Shown one piece after another: positions 55,984 through 64,000 of a stretch of DNA of 64,000 nt. Both the position numbers and the translations under genes were made by a program. Below the pieces are notes generated by a model. It saw only the letters and a list, made by a program, of their open reading frames with translations, was not told where the DNA came from and did not search any database. How positions within the stretch are numbered: position 1 is the first letter of the stretch; the number at the start of each line of letters is the position of its first letter. The DNA comes from Filomicrobium insigne (GTDB taxonomy: Bacteria; Pseudomonadota; Alphaproteobacteria; Rhizobiales; Hyphomicrobiaceae): positions 1-64,000 of the forward strand of contig NZ_FNJC01000006.1 in assembly GCF_900104305.1 (NCBI RefSeq), in the 5' to 3' direction.

Positions 55984-56754
55984 GTGACCAGCCAATCGGA
56001 AACACCCACGGACGGCGAACAGCCGAACCGCATAGCCCTCGTGACTGGCGCAACACGCGGCATCGGCCGTGCAGTCGCTATCGCCCTCGCGGCCGAAGGC
56101 TTGCATGTGATCATCACGGGTCGAGTGACTAGCGCGCTTGAGGAAACTGACGACGCCATACGCGCCGCTGGCGGAACAGCAACACTCATCCCCCTCAATC
56201 TGCAGCAAACCGAACGGATTGATGCGCTGGGCCCGACGCTTTATCAGCGCTTCGGACGCCTCGATGTCCTCATTGCCAATGCAGGCTTGCTCGGGCCGCT
56301 CTCTCCCTTGCCACATGTCACAATGGATGCCTGGGCGCGCGTGCTTGAACTGAACCTAACTGTGAACTGGCAGCTCATTCGCACGCTCGATCCGCTGTTG
56401 CGTCGCTCAGACGCTGGCCGGGCCGTGTTCGTAACGTCAGGCGCCGCTAAGGCGAAGAACGCGTACTGGGGCCCCTACGCCGTCTCCAAAGCCGGCTTGG
56501 AAGCTCTAGCGAAAACCTACGCGCGGGAAATGGTCAACACGAACGTACGTGTGAACCTCATCAATCCCGGTCCCATCCGCACCCAAATGCGCGCCAAGGC
56601 TTTTCCGGGTGAAGATCCTGCGACGCTCTATACGCCGGAGGACATCGCACCGCTGTTTGTTGAATTGGCGAGCCCAGAGTGCACGGCAAATGGTGAAATC
56701 TTCGACGGCCCCGGTTGGTTGCGCCAACACGTCGGCACCAAATCTTCAGCCTGA
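55984..56754 (+). CDS. Short-chain dehydrogenase/reductase
   Basis: 256 residues, GTG start. SDR motifs: cofactor VTGATRGIGRAVAIALAAEG, NAG as VLIANAGLLGPLSPL, catalytic Ser in FVTSGAAKAKNAYWG, YAVSKAG (Tyr-x3-Lys), and NPGPIRTQMRA. The terminal GEIFDGPGWL lacks the usual NGG. Orthologues follow purF in several Hyphomicrobiales and are annotated only as SDR. Substrate unknown. Its 3' end overlaps the convergent MBL gene by 9 bases. Confidence 0.92.
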   Translation: MTSQSETPTDGEQPNRIALVTGATRGIGRAVAIALAAEGLHVIITGRVTSALEETDDAIRAAGGTATLIPLNLQQTERIDALGPTLYQRFGRLDVLIANAGLLGPLSPLPHVTMDAWARVLELNLTVNWQLIRTLDPLLRRSDAGRAVFVTSGAAKAKNAYWGPYAVSKAGLEALAKTYAREMVNTNVRVNLINPGPIRTQMRAKAFPGEDPATLYTPEDIAPLFVELASPECTANGEIFDGPGWLRQHVGTKSSA

Positions 56755-57546
56755 AACCTCGAACACCATCCCATCGAAGGCCGGCTCTACGTTGTCCGGC
56801 AACGAGCGCTTGAGCGCGTCGTAATCGAGATCCGTTGTCATATGCGTGAGGATCGTGCGCTTTGGCTTGAGCCGCTCCGCCCATTCCAATGCACGGCGAA
56901 CGTGAAAATGGCTGGGGTGAGGATCGTACCGCAGCGCATCCACCACCCACACATCAAGATCTTCGAGCATTGGGATGGAAGCATCCGGAATATCGGACAC
57001 GTCAGGTGAATATCCGAACCTGCCGAAGCGGAAGCCGAGGCTCGGAATATCGCCATGCACCTGCGGAATGCAGAGGGCTTCGATCTTCCCGCCTTTCCCG
57101 TCAACAACGACTTTGCCTCCTGCCACGATGTCATGCGGATCGAGGATAGGCTGATAGCCGGAATCGGGCTTGGTCTCGAAGCAGTAGCCAAATCGAGACC
57201 TTAAGCTGTCGCGAGTGAGCGCATCGAAATAAACGTCCACGCGCTTTTTCATGGAATAGCAGACCATGCGCAGGTCATCGATCCCATGCGTATGGTCGGC
57301 ATGGTCGTGAGTGTAAAGAACTCCGTCGATCGATGAGACGCGCGCATCGATCAACTGTTCGCGCAGGTCCGGCGGCGTATCGACAAGTACGCTCGTGCGG
57401 CCTCGTTTACTGAACCGATCAACGAGGATCGCGCACCGCCTTCTGCGGTTTTTCGGATTGGAAGGCTCACACCGCCCCCAGTTCGGCCCGATGCGCGGCA
57501 CACCGCCTGACGGGCCGCACCCCATAATCGTAACCCGTATGCTCAT
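56746..57546 (-). CDS. Metallo-beta-lactamase-fold hydrolase (PhnP-like)
   Basis: 266 residues. HxHxDH as VLYTHDHADHTHGIDDLR, a GCGPSGGVPRIG start typical of the PhnP/RNase Z-like branch, further metal ligands in the His of CIPQVHGDIPSLG, the Asp of DLDVWVVDALR, and His in ILTHMTTDLD. Such proteins cleave cyclic phosphodiesters (phosphonate C-P lyase pathway), but no phn genes are here and orthologues regularly accompany tatD. ATG overlaps the tatD stop by 4 bases. Confidence 0.88.
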   Translation of the reverse strand: MSIRVTIMGCGPSGGVPRIGPNWGRCEPSNPKNRRRRCAILVDRFSKRGRTSVLVDTPPDLREQLIDARVSSIDGVLYTHDHADHTHGIDDLRMVCYSMKKRVDVYFDALTRDSLRSRFGYCFETKPDSGYQPILDPHDIVAGGKVVVDGKGGKIEALCIPQVHGDIPSLGFRFGRFGYSPDVSDIPDASIPMLEDLDVWVVDALRYDPHPSHFHVRRALEWAERLKPKRTILTHMTTDLDYDALKRSLPDNVEPAFDGMVFEVSG

Positions 57547-58379
57547 TGTGGAGGCGCACCCTTCAACAAAGAAGGATCGAGCTCCTCAGGAGGCTGCGCT
57601 TTGGTGTAAAGCCTGAAAAAATTCTCCGTTGTGGCCGCAGCGAGTTCCGTAAGAGTAATACCGCGCGCTTCAGCCACTGCCGCTGCGGTATGCACGACAT
57701 AAGCCGGCTCATTGGTTTTACCGCGATAAGGAACTGGCGCGAGATACGGAGCGTCCGTCTCAACAAGGATCCGGTCAAGCGGCAACTCTGCAGCTAGCGC
57801 CCGCAACGCCTCCGACTTCTTAAAGCTCACCACGCCCGAGAACGAGACGTACAGGCCAAGATCAACGGCCCGCATAGCCAAGTCGCGCCCACCGGTGAAG
57901 CAATGCAGAACGGCTGGAAACGCACCCTGTGCATGCTCATCCGCCAGGATTGTTGCTGTATCCTCATCAGCATCACGGGCATGAATCTCGAGCGGCAATC
58001 CCGTTTCGCGCGCCGCCCGAATATGCCGCCGAAACCCTTCTGCCTGCCCCTGTGCACTGGAGTGCTGATAGTAATAGTCGAGGCCCGCTTCGCCGATGGC
58101 CACGCACTTCGGATGTTGCGCTAAGCGGATGATGTCCTCGACCGGAATATCGAGTTCCTCATCCGCATTGTGCGGATGCGTTCCGACGGAGCAATAGACG
58201 TCCTTATACGTCTCGGCGATCACCCGAATGCGATCGAACTGACGAATGCGCGTCGAGATCGACACCATCGTGCCGACGCCCGCCGCTTTCGCGCGTCCGA
58301 TAACGCCGTCGAGATCTTCTGCAAACTGCGGGAAATCAAGATGGCAATGATGATCTACGAGCATCGCTGCGTTGGTCAC
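57543..58379 (-). CDS. tatD: TatD-family metal-dependent nuclease
   Basis: About 278 residues from the GTG at 58379, one base after the metG stop and with GGGG 5 bases upstream; the ATG at 58364 would also give a normal TatD start. TIM-barrel with metal ligands HCHLDF, CVAIGEAGLDYYY, EIHARDADEDT, LHCFTGG and VETDAPYLAPVPYRGKTNEP. TatD proteins are 3'-5' DNA exonucleases that help in oxidative damage repair. Co-transcribed with metG upstream and the MBL gene downstream. Confidence 0.94.
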   Translation of the reverse strand: MTNAAMLVDHHCHLDFPQFAEDLDGVIGRAKAAGVGTMVSISTRIRQFDRIRVIAETYKDVYCSVGTHPHNADEELDIPVEDIIRLAQHPKCVAIGEAGLDYYYQHSSAQGQAEGFRRHIRAARETGLPLEIHARDADEDTATILADEHAQGAFPAVLHCFTGGRDLAMRAVDLGLYVSFSGVVSFKKSEALRALAAELPLDRILVETDAPYLAPVPYRGKTNEPAYVVHTAAAVAEARGITLTELAAATTENFFRLYTKAQPPEELDPSLLKGAPPQ

Positions 58380-58380
58380 G

Positions 58381-60000
58381 TCAGCCCCGTTCCTTGTTCT
58401 TTTTGGACTTTCCATTACCGTCGGACGGCTTCTCCTGCCCCTCCCGCTTCGCCTGTTCCTCAGGACTCACATAGCGCGGGAACACACCTGCTGGCGGTGG
58501 CAACGATAATCCGGACGCAAGCCGGCCGCTCTCGCCCAATTGGCTGAAGCTCCGTTGATCTTCACCGAGCCCCAGTTGGTCAAGCAGTTTGGCGCACGAT
58601 TCCGGCATCGCCGGCTGCGCCAGGATAGCAACCTGCCGCACAACCTCGACCGTGACGTAAAGGATCGTCTCCATGCGCGCGAAATCAGATTTCTTCTTCG
58701 CCCATGGCTCTTGGCTGGCAAAATACCGGTTGGCCTCTGCAACGACTGCCCACACGGCGTCGAGGTATTTCTTTAGGCCCTGCAGCTCCATCGCTTCGCG
58801 AGCCTTCGCGTACATCCCGTCCGCCACCGAGAGAATAGCGCGATCCTCTTCCGTCAAAGCACCTGGTGTCGGCACCCGGCCCTCGCAGTTTTTCGCGATC
58901 ATGGACAGCGAACGCTGCGCCAGGTTGCCAAGGTCATTCGCCAGATCAGCGTTGGTCCGGTTGATGATCGCTTCTTCGCTGTAGCTCCCATCCTGCCCAA
59001 ACGCGACCTCGCGCAGCAGAAAATAGCGAAGCTGATCGAGGCCGAACGTAGAGACGAGATCGTGCGGATCGGCAACGTTGCCAACCGACTTCGACATCTT
59101 CTCACCTTTGTTCAGAACCATCCCGTGCGCAAAGACACGGCGTGGAGGCTCCACCCCAGCCGACATGAGAAACGCGGGCCAGTAGACCGCATGAAACCGC
59201 AGAATGTCTTTGCCGATGACATGCACGTTCGCCGGCCAGAACTTCCATTTAGGGTCTGCTTCATCAGGAAAACCAACGCCCGTGATGTAGTTGGTCAGCG
59301 CATCGACCCAGACATACATGACATGCTCGGGATGCCCGGGCACCGGCACACCCCAATTAAACGTTGTGCGCGAAATCGAGAGGTCTCTGAGCCCACCTTT
59401 GACAAAGCTCAAAACCTCATTCCGACGCTCAAGCGGAAGAATGAATTCGGGATTTGCTTCGTAATAAGCGAGGAGCCTATCCTGATAGGCCGACAGCCGG
59501 AAGAAGAAGGTTTCCTCCTCCACCCACTCAACCGGAGTGCCCTGCGGCGACAGCTTCGTACCGTCCTCTGTGACAGACAATTCGCCTTCATCGTAGTACG
59601 CCTCATCGCGCACCGAGTACCAGCCTGCATAGCGGCCAAGATAGATGTCGCCGTTCGCCTCCAACCGCCGCCACATCTCCTGGCTGGCGCGATGATGACG
59701 CTCTTCACGTGTCCGAATGAAATCGTCGTTGGAAATGTTCAACGCTTCGGCCATCGCACGAAACAACGGCGTGTTGCGGTCGGCAAGTTCCGCAGGCGTC
59801 ATGTTCTGGTTACGCGCCGTCTGCACCATCTTGATGCCGTGCTCGTCCGTCCCAGTCAGAAAATAGACTGGCCGCCCATCGAGCCGCTCAAAACGGGCAA
59901 TCGCGTCCGTTGCGATAGCCTCGTAGGCATGCCCAATATGCGGAGCGCCATTTGGGTAGGAAATCGCTGTCGTAATGTAAAATGGCGTGGCAGAGCCCAT
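58381..60000 (-). CDS. metG: Methionyl-tRNA synthetase
   Basis: 539 residues. Class I synthetase: HIGH as [23 protein letters not shown] as [15 protein letters not shown], and the anticodon-binding helical domain after about residue 380. The zinc-knuckle region is the short type without a four-Cys cluster, and the C-terminal tRNA-binding OB domain is absent, both as in other Alphaproteobacteria. The tail is Lys/Glu-rich. 84 bases after holB. Confidence 0.97.
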   Translation of the reverse strand: MGSATPFYITTAISYPNGAPHIGHAYEAIATDAIARFERLDGRPVYFLTGTDEHGIKMVQTARNQNMTPAELADRNTPLFRAMAEALNISNDDFIRTREERHHRASQEMWRRLEANGDIYLGRYAGWYSVRDEAYYDEGELSVTEDGTKLSPQGTPVEWVEEETFFFRLSAYQDRLLAYYEANPEFILPLERRNEVLSFVKGGLRDLSISRTTFNWGVPVPGHPEHVMYVWVDALTNYITGVGFPDEADPKWKFWPANVHVIGKDILRFHAVYWPAFLMSAGVEPPRRVFAHGMVLNKGEKMSKSVGNVADPHDLVSTFGLDQLRYFLLREVAFGQDGSYSEEAIINRTNADLANDLGNLAQRSLSMIAKNCEGRVPTPGALTEEDRAILSVADGMYAKAREAMELQGLKKYLDAVWAVVAEANRYFASQEPWAKKKSDFARMETILYVTVEVVRQVAILAQPAMPESCAKLLDQLGLGEDQRSFSQLGESGRLASGLSLPPPAGVFPRYVSPEEQAKREGQEKPSDGNGKSKKNKERG

Positions 60001-60083
60001 GAATTATCCTCTTGAGATCGAGCTGTATCGACCTGTTGCTGGTGGCCCATTCACCGCCACCCACTGAACGAAGCCCGATTGCC

Positions 60084-61196
60084 CTAGCGGCGTACCGTCT
60101 GCTCGATACGCAATATCGTATCGAGAATCAAAGCCTTCCGGTCCAGATTGAGCGCTAGCGCCTCGGCCCTTTCGCGCGTGATTGTTTCCCACAAGGCCGC
60201 CCAAGTGGCAAGTTGCCCGTCCTTAATCAGGCGCTGGGCCAGGGTGAGATCGCGATCGCTCCCCTCGCTTGTGGCCCCGGCACGAATTAGTCGGGCCAAA
60301 TAGTCCTGAAGTAAGTCAAAGAACAGCCCGAAACGCTGCTCAGCCGCCGGTGTTCCTAAGCTCTCTGCAAGATCATGGACCGCCCCCCAGGAAATCGTGG
60401 GCAGACCCGCAATCAAACTCTCGACCGAGCGGAACACCTCTAGGCCCTTGTCTCCTTCAAGCCCCAGAACACGGCGCACACTACCTTGACCGATTGCCAG
60501 TAACTGCGGCCATTGATCTGCATCTGGTTCACGTTGCTCTGCGCTCGCCAACGCCTGCCGCACGGCCGCCTGTAACGGCTCAGCCCCAAGCGGCTGCAAA
60601 TCGAGCCGCCGGCACCGAGAGCGGATTGTCGTCGGCAAGCGTCCAGGCTCTGAAGAAATAAGGAGAAAGACCGTGCGTTCTGGAGGCTCTTCCAGAGATT
60701 TCAAAATGGCGTTGGCCGCGTTGATGTTCAACTCGTCCGCTTGATCGACAATAACGACGCGCCAACCACCCGCCGAGCGATGCGAGAGAAATCCCCTCAG
60801 TCGGCGCACTTCATCGATTGGAATGCTAGCGGTGAACCGCTTCGTCTTAACGTCATAGACGCGCCGGATCACGAGCAAGCCCGGATGAGACAGCGCTGTC
60901 ACCTGTCGCGCTGCAATGCTTCCTGATCTGACACTCAAACCACCGGGCTCACGTTCTTCCGGCTCAGCCAACGCATAACGTGCGAACCGATAAGCTAACG
61001 TCGCCTTCCCGATACCCTGCGGCCCCGTGATTAGCCAACCGTGATGCAACTTGCCTTGGTTTAACGCCACGGCCAGTTCTTGCTGCGCGCCCTCATGGCC
61101 AAAAAGCAAAGCGGTCTCGCGCGGATGCGCGTAACCTTCCAGCCGATCCGCCTCCGGCAGATACTCAATATCTTGAACAACAGGGGCCCGCGCCAT
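60084..61196 (-). CDS. holB: DNA polymerase III delta-prime subunit
   Basis: 370 residues from the ATG at 61196, 4 bases after the tmk stop; a longer start at 61217 would overlap tmk. Clamp-loader fold: P-loop-like GPQGIGKATLAYRFARYAL (delta-prime is usually ATPase-dead), VVIVDQADELNINAANAILKSLEEPPERT, and SRC as TTIRSRCRRLDLQPL. No zinc-binding Cys quartet is apparent, as in other alphaproteobacterial HolB proteins. Part of tmk-holB-metG-tatD. Confidence 0.93.
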   Translation of the reverse strand: MARAPVVQDIEYLPEADRLEGYAHPRETALLFGHEGAQQELAVALNQGKLHHGWLITGPQGIGKATLAYRFARYALAEPEEREPGGLSVRSGSIAARQVTALSHPGLLVIRRVYDVKTKRFTASIPIDEVRRLRGFLSHRSAGGWRVVIVDQADELNINAANAILKSLEEPPERTVFLLISSEPGRLPTTIRSRCRRLDLQPLGAEPLQAAVRQALASAEQREPDADQWPQLLAIGQGSVRRVLGLEGDKGLEVFRSVESLIAGLPTISWGAVHDLAESLGTPAAEQRFGLFFDLLQDYLARLIRAGATSEGSDRDLTLAQRLIKDGQLATWAALWETITRERAEALALNLDRKALILDTILRIEQTVRR

Positions 61197-61200
61197 CGTC

Positions 61201-61830
61201 TTATCCGGCCGTCGCAATCAAACGTTCGGTAACGGCCTTCCACACGGCCTCAGCCACCTCGGCTTCCGGTTCGGCACCGTTCAGAACGACGCAACGGTCC
61301 TTCTCGGCCATTGCAAGGTCAAGAAACCCTTGTCGGACCTGTTCATGCTGCGCGAGACTCGCTGCATCAAAGCGCGTAAGGCCGCCGCGGGCCTGCGCAC
61401 GTTCCATACCCACCTTCGCCCCAACATCAAGGACCAATGTGAGATCGGGAAACCACGGCGTCACTGTCTGCTGCTCGATGGCACGGATAAAAGCCTTATC
61501 GATGCCGCCGATATCGCCCTGATACACCCGGCTTGAATCGATATAGCGATCACAGACCACCCACGTGCCAGCTCCCAGCGCTGGCGCAATGGTCACAGCG
61601 ATATGCTCCGCACGCGCCGCAGCGAAGAGCAAGAGTTCCGTCACCGCCGCTGCCGGTCGGTCGCTAAGCACAAGATCCCGAATCTTTTCTGCCAGCGGGG
61701 CGCCACCGGGCTCACGTGTTACAATTGTGCTGATATTAGCCGCACCGAGGCGTTCGGCCAGTTGACGCGCTTGCGTCGACTTGCCCGATCCTTCACCGCC
61801 CTCGAAGGTGATGAGCTTACCCGTTGTCAT
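61201..61830 (-). CDS. tmk: Thymidylate kinase
   Basis: 209 residues from the ATG at 61830 (GGGGCG upstream); the open frame begins 11 codons earlier. P-loop ITFEGGEGSGKSTQARQLA, DR-motif CDRYIDSSRVYQG and the lid region following it, with TREPGG. Phosphorylates dTMP. Followed by holB. Preceded by the D,D-carboxypeptidase gene with a 40-base gap, so all run together as one long minus-strand operon. Confidence 0.96.
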   Translation of the reverse strand: MTTGKLITFEGGEGSGKSTQARQLAERLGAANISTIVTREPGGAPLAEKIRDLVLSDRPAAAVTELLLFAAARAEHIAVTIAPALGAGTWVVCDRYIDSSRVYQGDIGGIDKAFIRAIEQQTVTPWFPDLTLVLDVGAKVGMERAQARGGLTRFDAASLAQHEQVRQGFLDLAMAEKDRCVVLNGAEPEAEVAEAVWKAVTERLIATAG

Positions 61831-61870
61831 CGCCCCATCCGGGGCGCCTTCATACGCCCGCACCCGCTGT

Positions 61871-63133
61871 TCACGTTCCTCCGATCAACTCGGAAGCTTG
61901 ATCGGCGACCCAGCGGAACGCCATCACGGCCAGCGAGTCAAGTCCACGCCATGCAATCGAGGCCTCATCGACATCCTCCGCCGCATACAAAGGCACTTCA
62001 TTGACGGTATTTGAAGCACTTGTGACCCGAAGAACCGCAACGCGATCCCCCTGTTTGATAGGGGGCTTGAGAGGGCCGGTATAGACAATTTCCGCCCTCA
62101 ACCGAGACGATTCTTCCGACTTCGGAATGAGAATCCCAATTGGTCCGTTGCCGGTGAGTGGCACGTAGTATTTCTCGCCACCCCAAACTCGAGCCGACCC
62201 AACAATCTCGCCAGAATCGAACAGCTTGTACTTCGAGAAATTTTGAAAGCCCCATCCTAAGAGCTTTTGCGCTTCGGACCGCCGCGCCGTACTGCTTGCT
62301 AATCCATGGACAACCACGATAAGGCGCCTGCCATCTTGAACCGCCGAACCCGCCAGACCGTATCCCGACTCTTTTAAATGCCCCGTCTTGAGGCCGTCTG
62401 CACCAATATCGAGAGACAAGAGCGGATTGCGGTTGAAGAACTTGTAAGGCTGCCGACGCCCTTCAGGCTGGTAGGGAAAACGCCGCTCGCCGAACCAACC
62501 ATAGTATTCGGGATAGGTCTTGATAAGAAACTGAGACAACAACGCGATCTCTCGGGCCGTCATCAACTGATCAGGATGAGGCAAGCCCGTCGGATTGCCG
62601 AACGTTGACTTCTTAAGGCCAATTTTCCGCGCTTCTTCCGTCATCAATTTTGCAAAGGCAGCTTCTGATCCGGACATGCCTTCCGCAATGACGATAGCGG
62701 CGTCATTGCCCGACTGGATGATCAGGCCCTTGAGCAGATCCTCAATGGTCACTTGAGAGTTCAGCGGCGCGAACATCGCGGACGTGCCAGACGGCGCCCC
62801 TCCCGTACGCCAAGCATGTTCGCTCACAGGAAATGTATCCGTGAGCGACAACCGCCCTTCCCTCAAGGCACGGAAAACCACCGCCGCGGTGACAAGCTTC
62901 GCCATACTAGCCGGCGGAGCCAGAACATCAGCATTGTGCTGGAAAAGAACTGCACCGCTGTCGGCGTCGATAAGAATTGCTTGCTTAGCAACTGTCCGAA
63001 ATTCACTGGCCGAAGAGCCAGTTGGCGCAACAGCAAGCAAACTAACGAAAAAAACAAATCCCAAAAAAACAAAGCGCGTCAAAATTTCTCCCCGCGAGGC
63101 GTCGACCGTGATTTTACAAGCAGATTTTGTCAT
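61871..63133 (-). CDS. dacC: D-alanyl-D-alanine carboxypeptidase (class C/S11 low-molecular-mass PBP)
   Basis: 420 residues. Signal peptide LTRFVFLGFVFFVSLLAV ending near GSSASEF. Penicillin-binding motifs: SxxK as APPASMAKLVTAAVV, SxN as IIQSGNDAAIVIAEG, KTG as ADGLKTGHLKESG. The C-terminal PBP5-type domain follows (residues 300-400) and the chain ends in a likely amphipathic anchor (LDSLAVMAFRWVADQASELI). Trims pentapeptides in the periplasm. GGGGAG before the ATG. The gene symbol is by family; dacA/dacF names are also used. Confidence 0.93.
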   Translation of the reverse strand: MTKSACKITVDASRGEILTRFVFLGFVFFVSLLAVAPTGSSASEFRTVAKQAILIDADSGAVLFQHNADVLAPPASMAKLVTAAVVFRALREGRLSLTDTFPVSEHAWRTGGAPSGTSAMFAPLNSQVTIEDLLKGLIIQSGNDAAIVIAEGMSGSEAAFAKLMTEEARKIGLKKSTFGNPTGLPHPDQLMTAREIALLSQFLIKTYPEYYGWFGERRFPYQPEGRRQPYKFFNRNPLLSLDIGADGLKTGHLKESGYGLAGSAVQDGRRLIVVVHGLASSTARRSEAQKLLGWGFQNFSKYKLFDSGEIVGSARVWGGEKYYVPLTGNGPIGILIPKSEESSRLRAEIVYTGPLKPPIKQGDRVAVLRVTSASNTVNEVPLYAAEDVDEASIAWRGLDSLAVMAFRWVADQASELIGGT

Positions 63134-63254
63134 CAGCCACTCCCCGCCGGCTGATCCAAATCGCTCGCGACTATCGGAATAATGGGCGACGGGGTCAACG
63201 CCGGCACCCCCGATAAACCCACGGCCTGGCGGCTCTACACGAAGATATGACTTT

Positions 63255-63971
63255 TTATGGCGCGCGTATCGTCATCAGCGAAGCCTGTTCTTGTTCATCG
63301 CTGCCATCGAGCGGTGCGGGACCGAGGTACTTGACATGGACCTTCGCAGTCCCCTTGTCGGCAAATCCGAGTTCCCGCGCGACCCGTGCCGAGACATCGA
63401 TTATGCGGCCTTTCTTGAATGGACCACGGTCGTTGACACGCACCACCACCGAACGGCCATTCGCCAAGTACGTTACGCGCACCAAAGACGGCAACGGCAG
63501 TGTTCTGTGCGCAGCCGTCAGAGCATTCAGATCGTAGATTTCGCCGTTCGCGGTCTTCTGCGCATGAAACTTATCGCCATACCAGGAGGCGATCCCTGTT
63601 TCTTCGTAGTCCGCATCGTGCTTCGGCGTGTACCAAATACCGGCAACTTGATAGCGCTTGCCAATCTTGTGATATCCGCCCCCTTTGCGCAGTTTGTGCC
63701 GCCGTTCGGCTCGCGCCTTCGATGTAAGGGTCTGACTGGCTTTCGCCGCGCTTTCAGAAGGCTTGTTGGTCTGGCTCGCATCGCTAAGGCTTGCGGTGAC
63801 GATGGGACGCTCACGGTTGACTTCCGTCGTCCAGGAAATTGGCGTTTGCGATATCTGAGGTTTTTCGGAACACCCCGTAAGAAAGTTGCACAGACCTGCA
63901 ATGACCAGCACTTCCATGAGCAAGACCCAACGTCGTCGCGCAGAACAGCTACGAAGACCGCAGCGCGCCAA
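63255..63971 (-). CDS. rlpA: RlpA-type septal-ring lytic transglycosylase / rare lipoprotein A
   Basis: 238 residues from a TTG at 63971 with AAGGG 10 bases upstream; the frame stays open to the window edge, so a longer start cannot be excluded. Basic n-region, hydrophobic segment and lipobox (CNFLTGC, lipidated Cys about residue 34). A disordered Ser/Lys linker precedes the double-psi beta-barrel: ETGIASWYGDKFHAQKTANG, AHRTLPLPSLVRV and VVVRVNDRGPFKKGRIIDVS, which include the catalytic Glu/Asp positions. No SPOR domain follows. Cleaves denuded glycan at division sites in Pseudomonas. Confidence 0.9.
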   Translation of the reverse strand: MARCGLRSCSARRRWVLLMEVLVIAGLCNFLTGCSEKPQISQTPISWTTEVNRERPIVTASLSDASQTNKPSESAAKASQTLTSKARAERRHKLRKGGGYHKIGKRYQVAGIWYTPKHDADYEETGIASWYGDKFHAQKTANGEIYDLNALTAAHRTLPLPSLVRVTYLANGRSVVVRVNDRGPFKKGRIIDVSARVARELGFADKGTAKVHVKYLGPAPLDGSDEQEQASLMTIRAP

Positions 63972-64000
63972 ACTGCCTGGACCCTTCTGGAATACCCCCG

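Noticed and set aside
59062-60015. 317-codon plus-strand frame opposite metG
   Set aside because: Antisense shadow with His/Arg/Pro-rich composition; metG motifs on the minus strand are intact.

Overview
The window is an ordinary chromosomal stretch of an alphaproteobacterium of the order Hyphomicrobiales (Rhizobiales). This rests on the gene order ntrB-ntrC-ntrY-ntrX-trkA-dat-hfq-hflX-mazG, on the fused ispDF, on pepA/lptFG-lptD-surA-pdxA-rsmA, on gmk-yicC-mltG-fabF-acpP-fabG-fabD, on rpsF-rpsR-DUF2232-rplI-dnaB-alr-radA-cvpA-purF, and on a rhizobial-type porin at the left edge. A Hyphomicrobiaceae-like source is my guess from overall protein flavour; it is not proven here. No tRNA, rRNA, CRISPR array, prophage or intact transposon was seen.

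Layout. 1-8.0 kb: truncated porin (minus), then enolase, FtsB, a DUF5076 protein, a degenerate pyruvate-dehydrogenase-E2-like protein, two small related lipoproteins, two tandem GlsB/YeaQ membrane proteins, lipoyl synthase and a COQ10-type START protein. In relatives this interval normally holds a complete pdhABC-lpd cluster. Here neither the E1 genes nor E3 is present, and the E2 relative has lost both the lipoyl lysine and the catalytic His/Asp. 8.0-11.5 kb (minus): secreted pentapeptide protein, CinA-type amidase, MarR regulator, IspDF. 11.5-25 kb (plus): DusB, NtrBC, NtrYX, TrkA, a class IV aminotransferase, Hfq, HflX and a FAD hydroxylase. 25-29.5 kb: MazG, an unknown membrane protein, an unknown exported HExxH protein, PepA. 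29.8-38.3 kb (plus): outer-membrane LPS export and folding (LptF, LptG, LptD, SurA), then PdxA and RsmA. 38.3-45.5 kb (minus): Gmk, YicC, MltG and the fatty-acid genes FabF, AcpP, FabG, FabD. 45.6-56.8 kb (plus): ribosomal proteins S6, S18 and L9, a DUF2232 protein, a VOC protein next to an IS5-family transposase remnant, then DnaB, Alr, RadA, CvpA, PurF and an SDR. 56.7-64 kb (minus): MBL-fold hydrolase, TatD, MetG, HolB, Tmk, a D,D-carboxypeptidase and RlpA.

Most genes sit in tightly packed or overlapping operons (ATGA, GTGA and TTGA junctions), so translational coupling is probably common. The most unusual item is the E2 pseudoenzyme at 3071-4498. Others are the paired small lipoproteins at 4660-5660, the exported HExxH protein at 26903-27604, perfect palindromes inside the 5' part of hflX, and the foreign-looking patch between rplI and dnaB. 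I see no obvious multi-gene defence or biosynthetic system.
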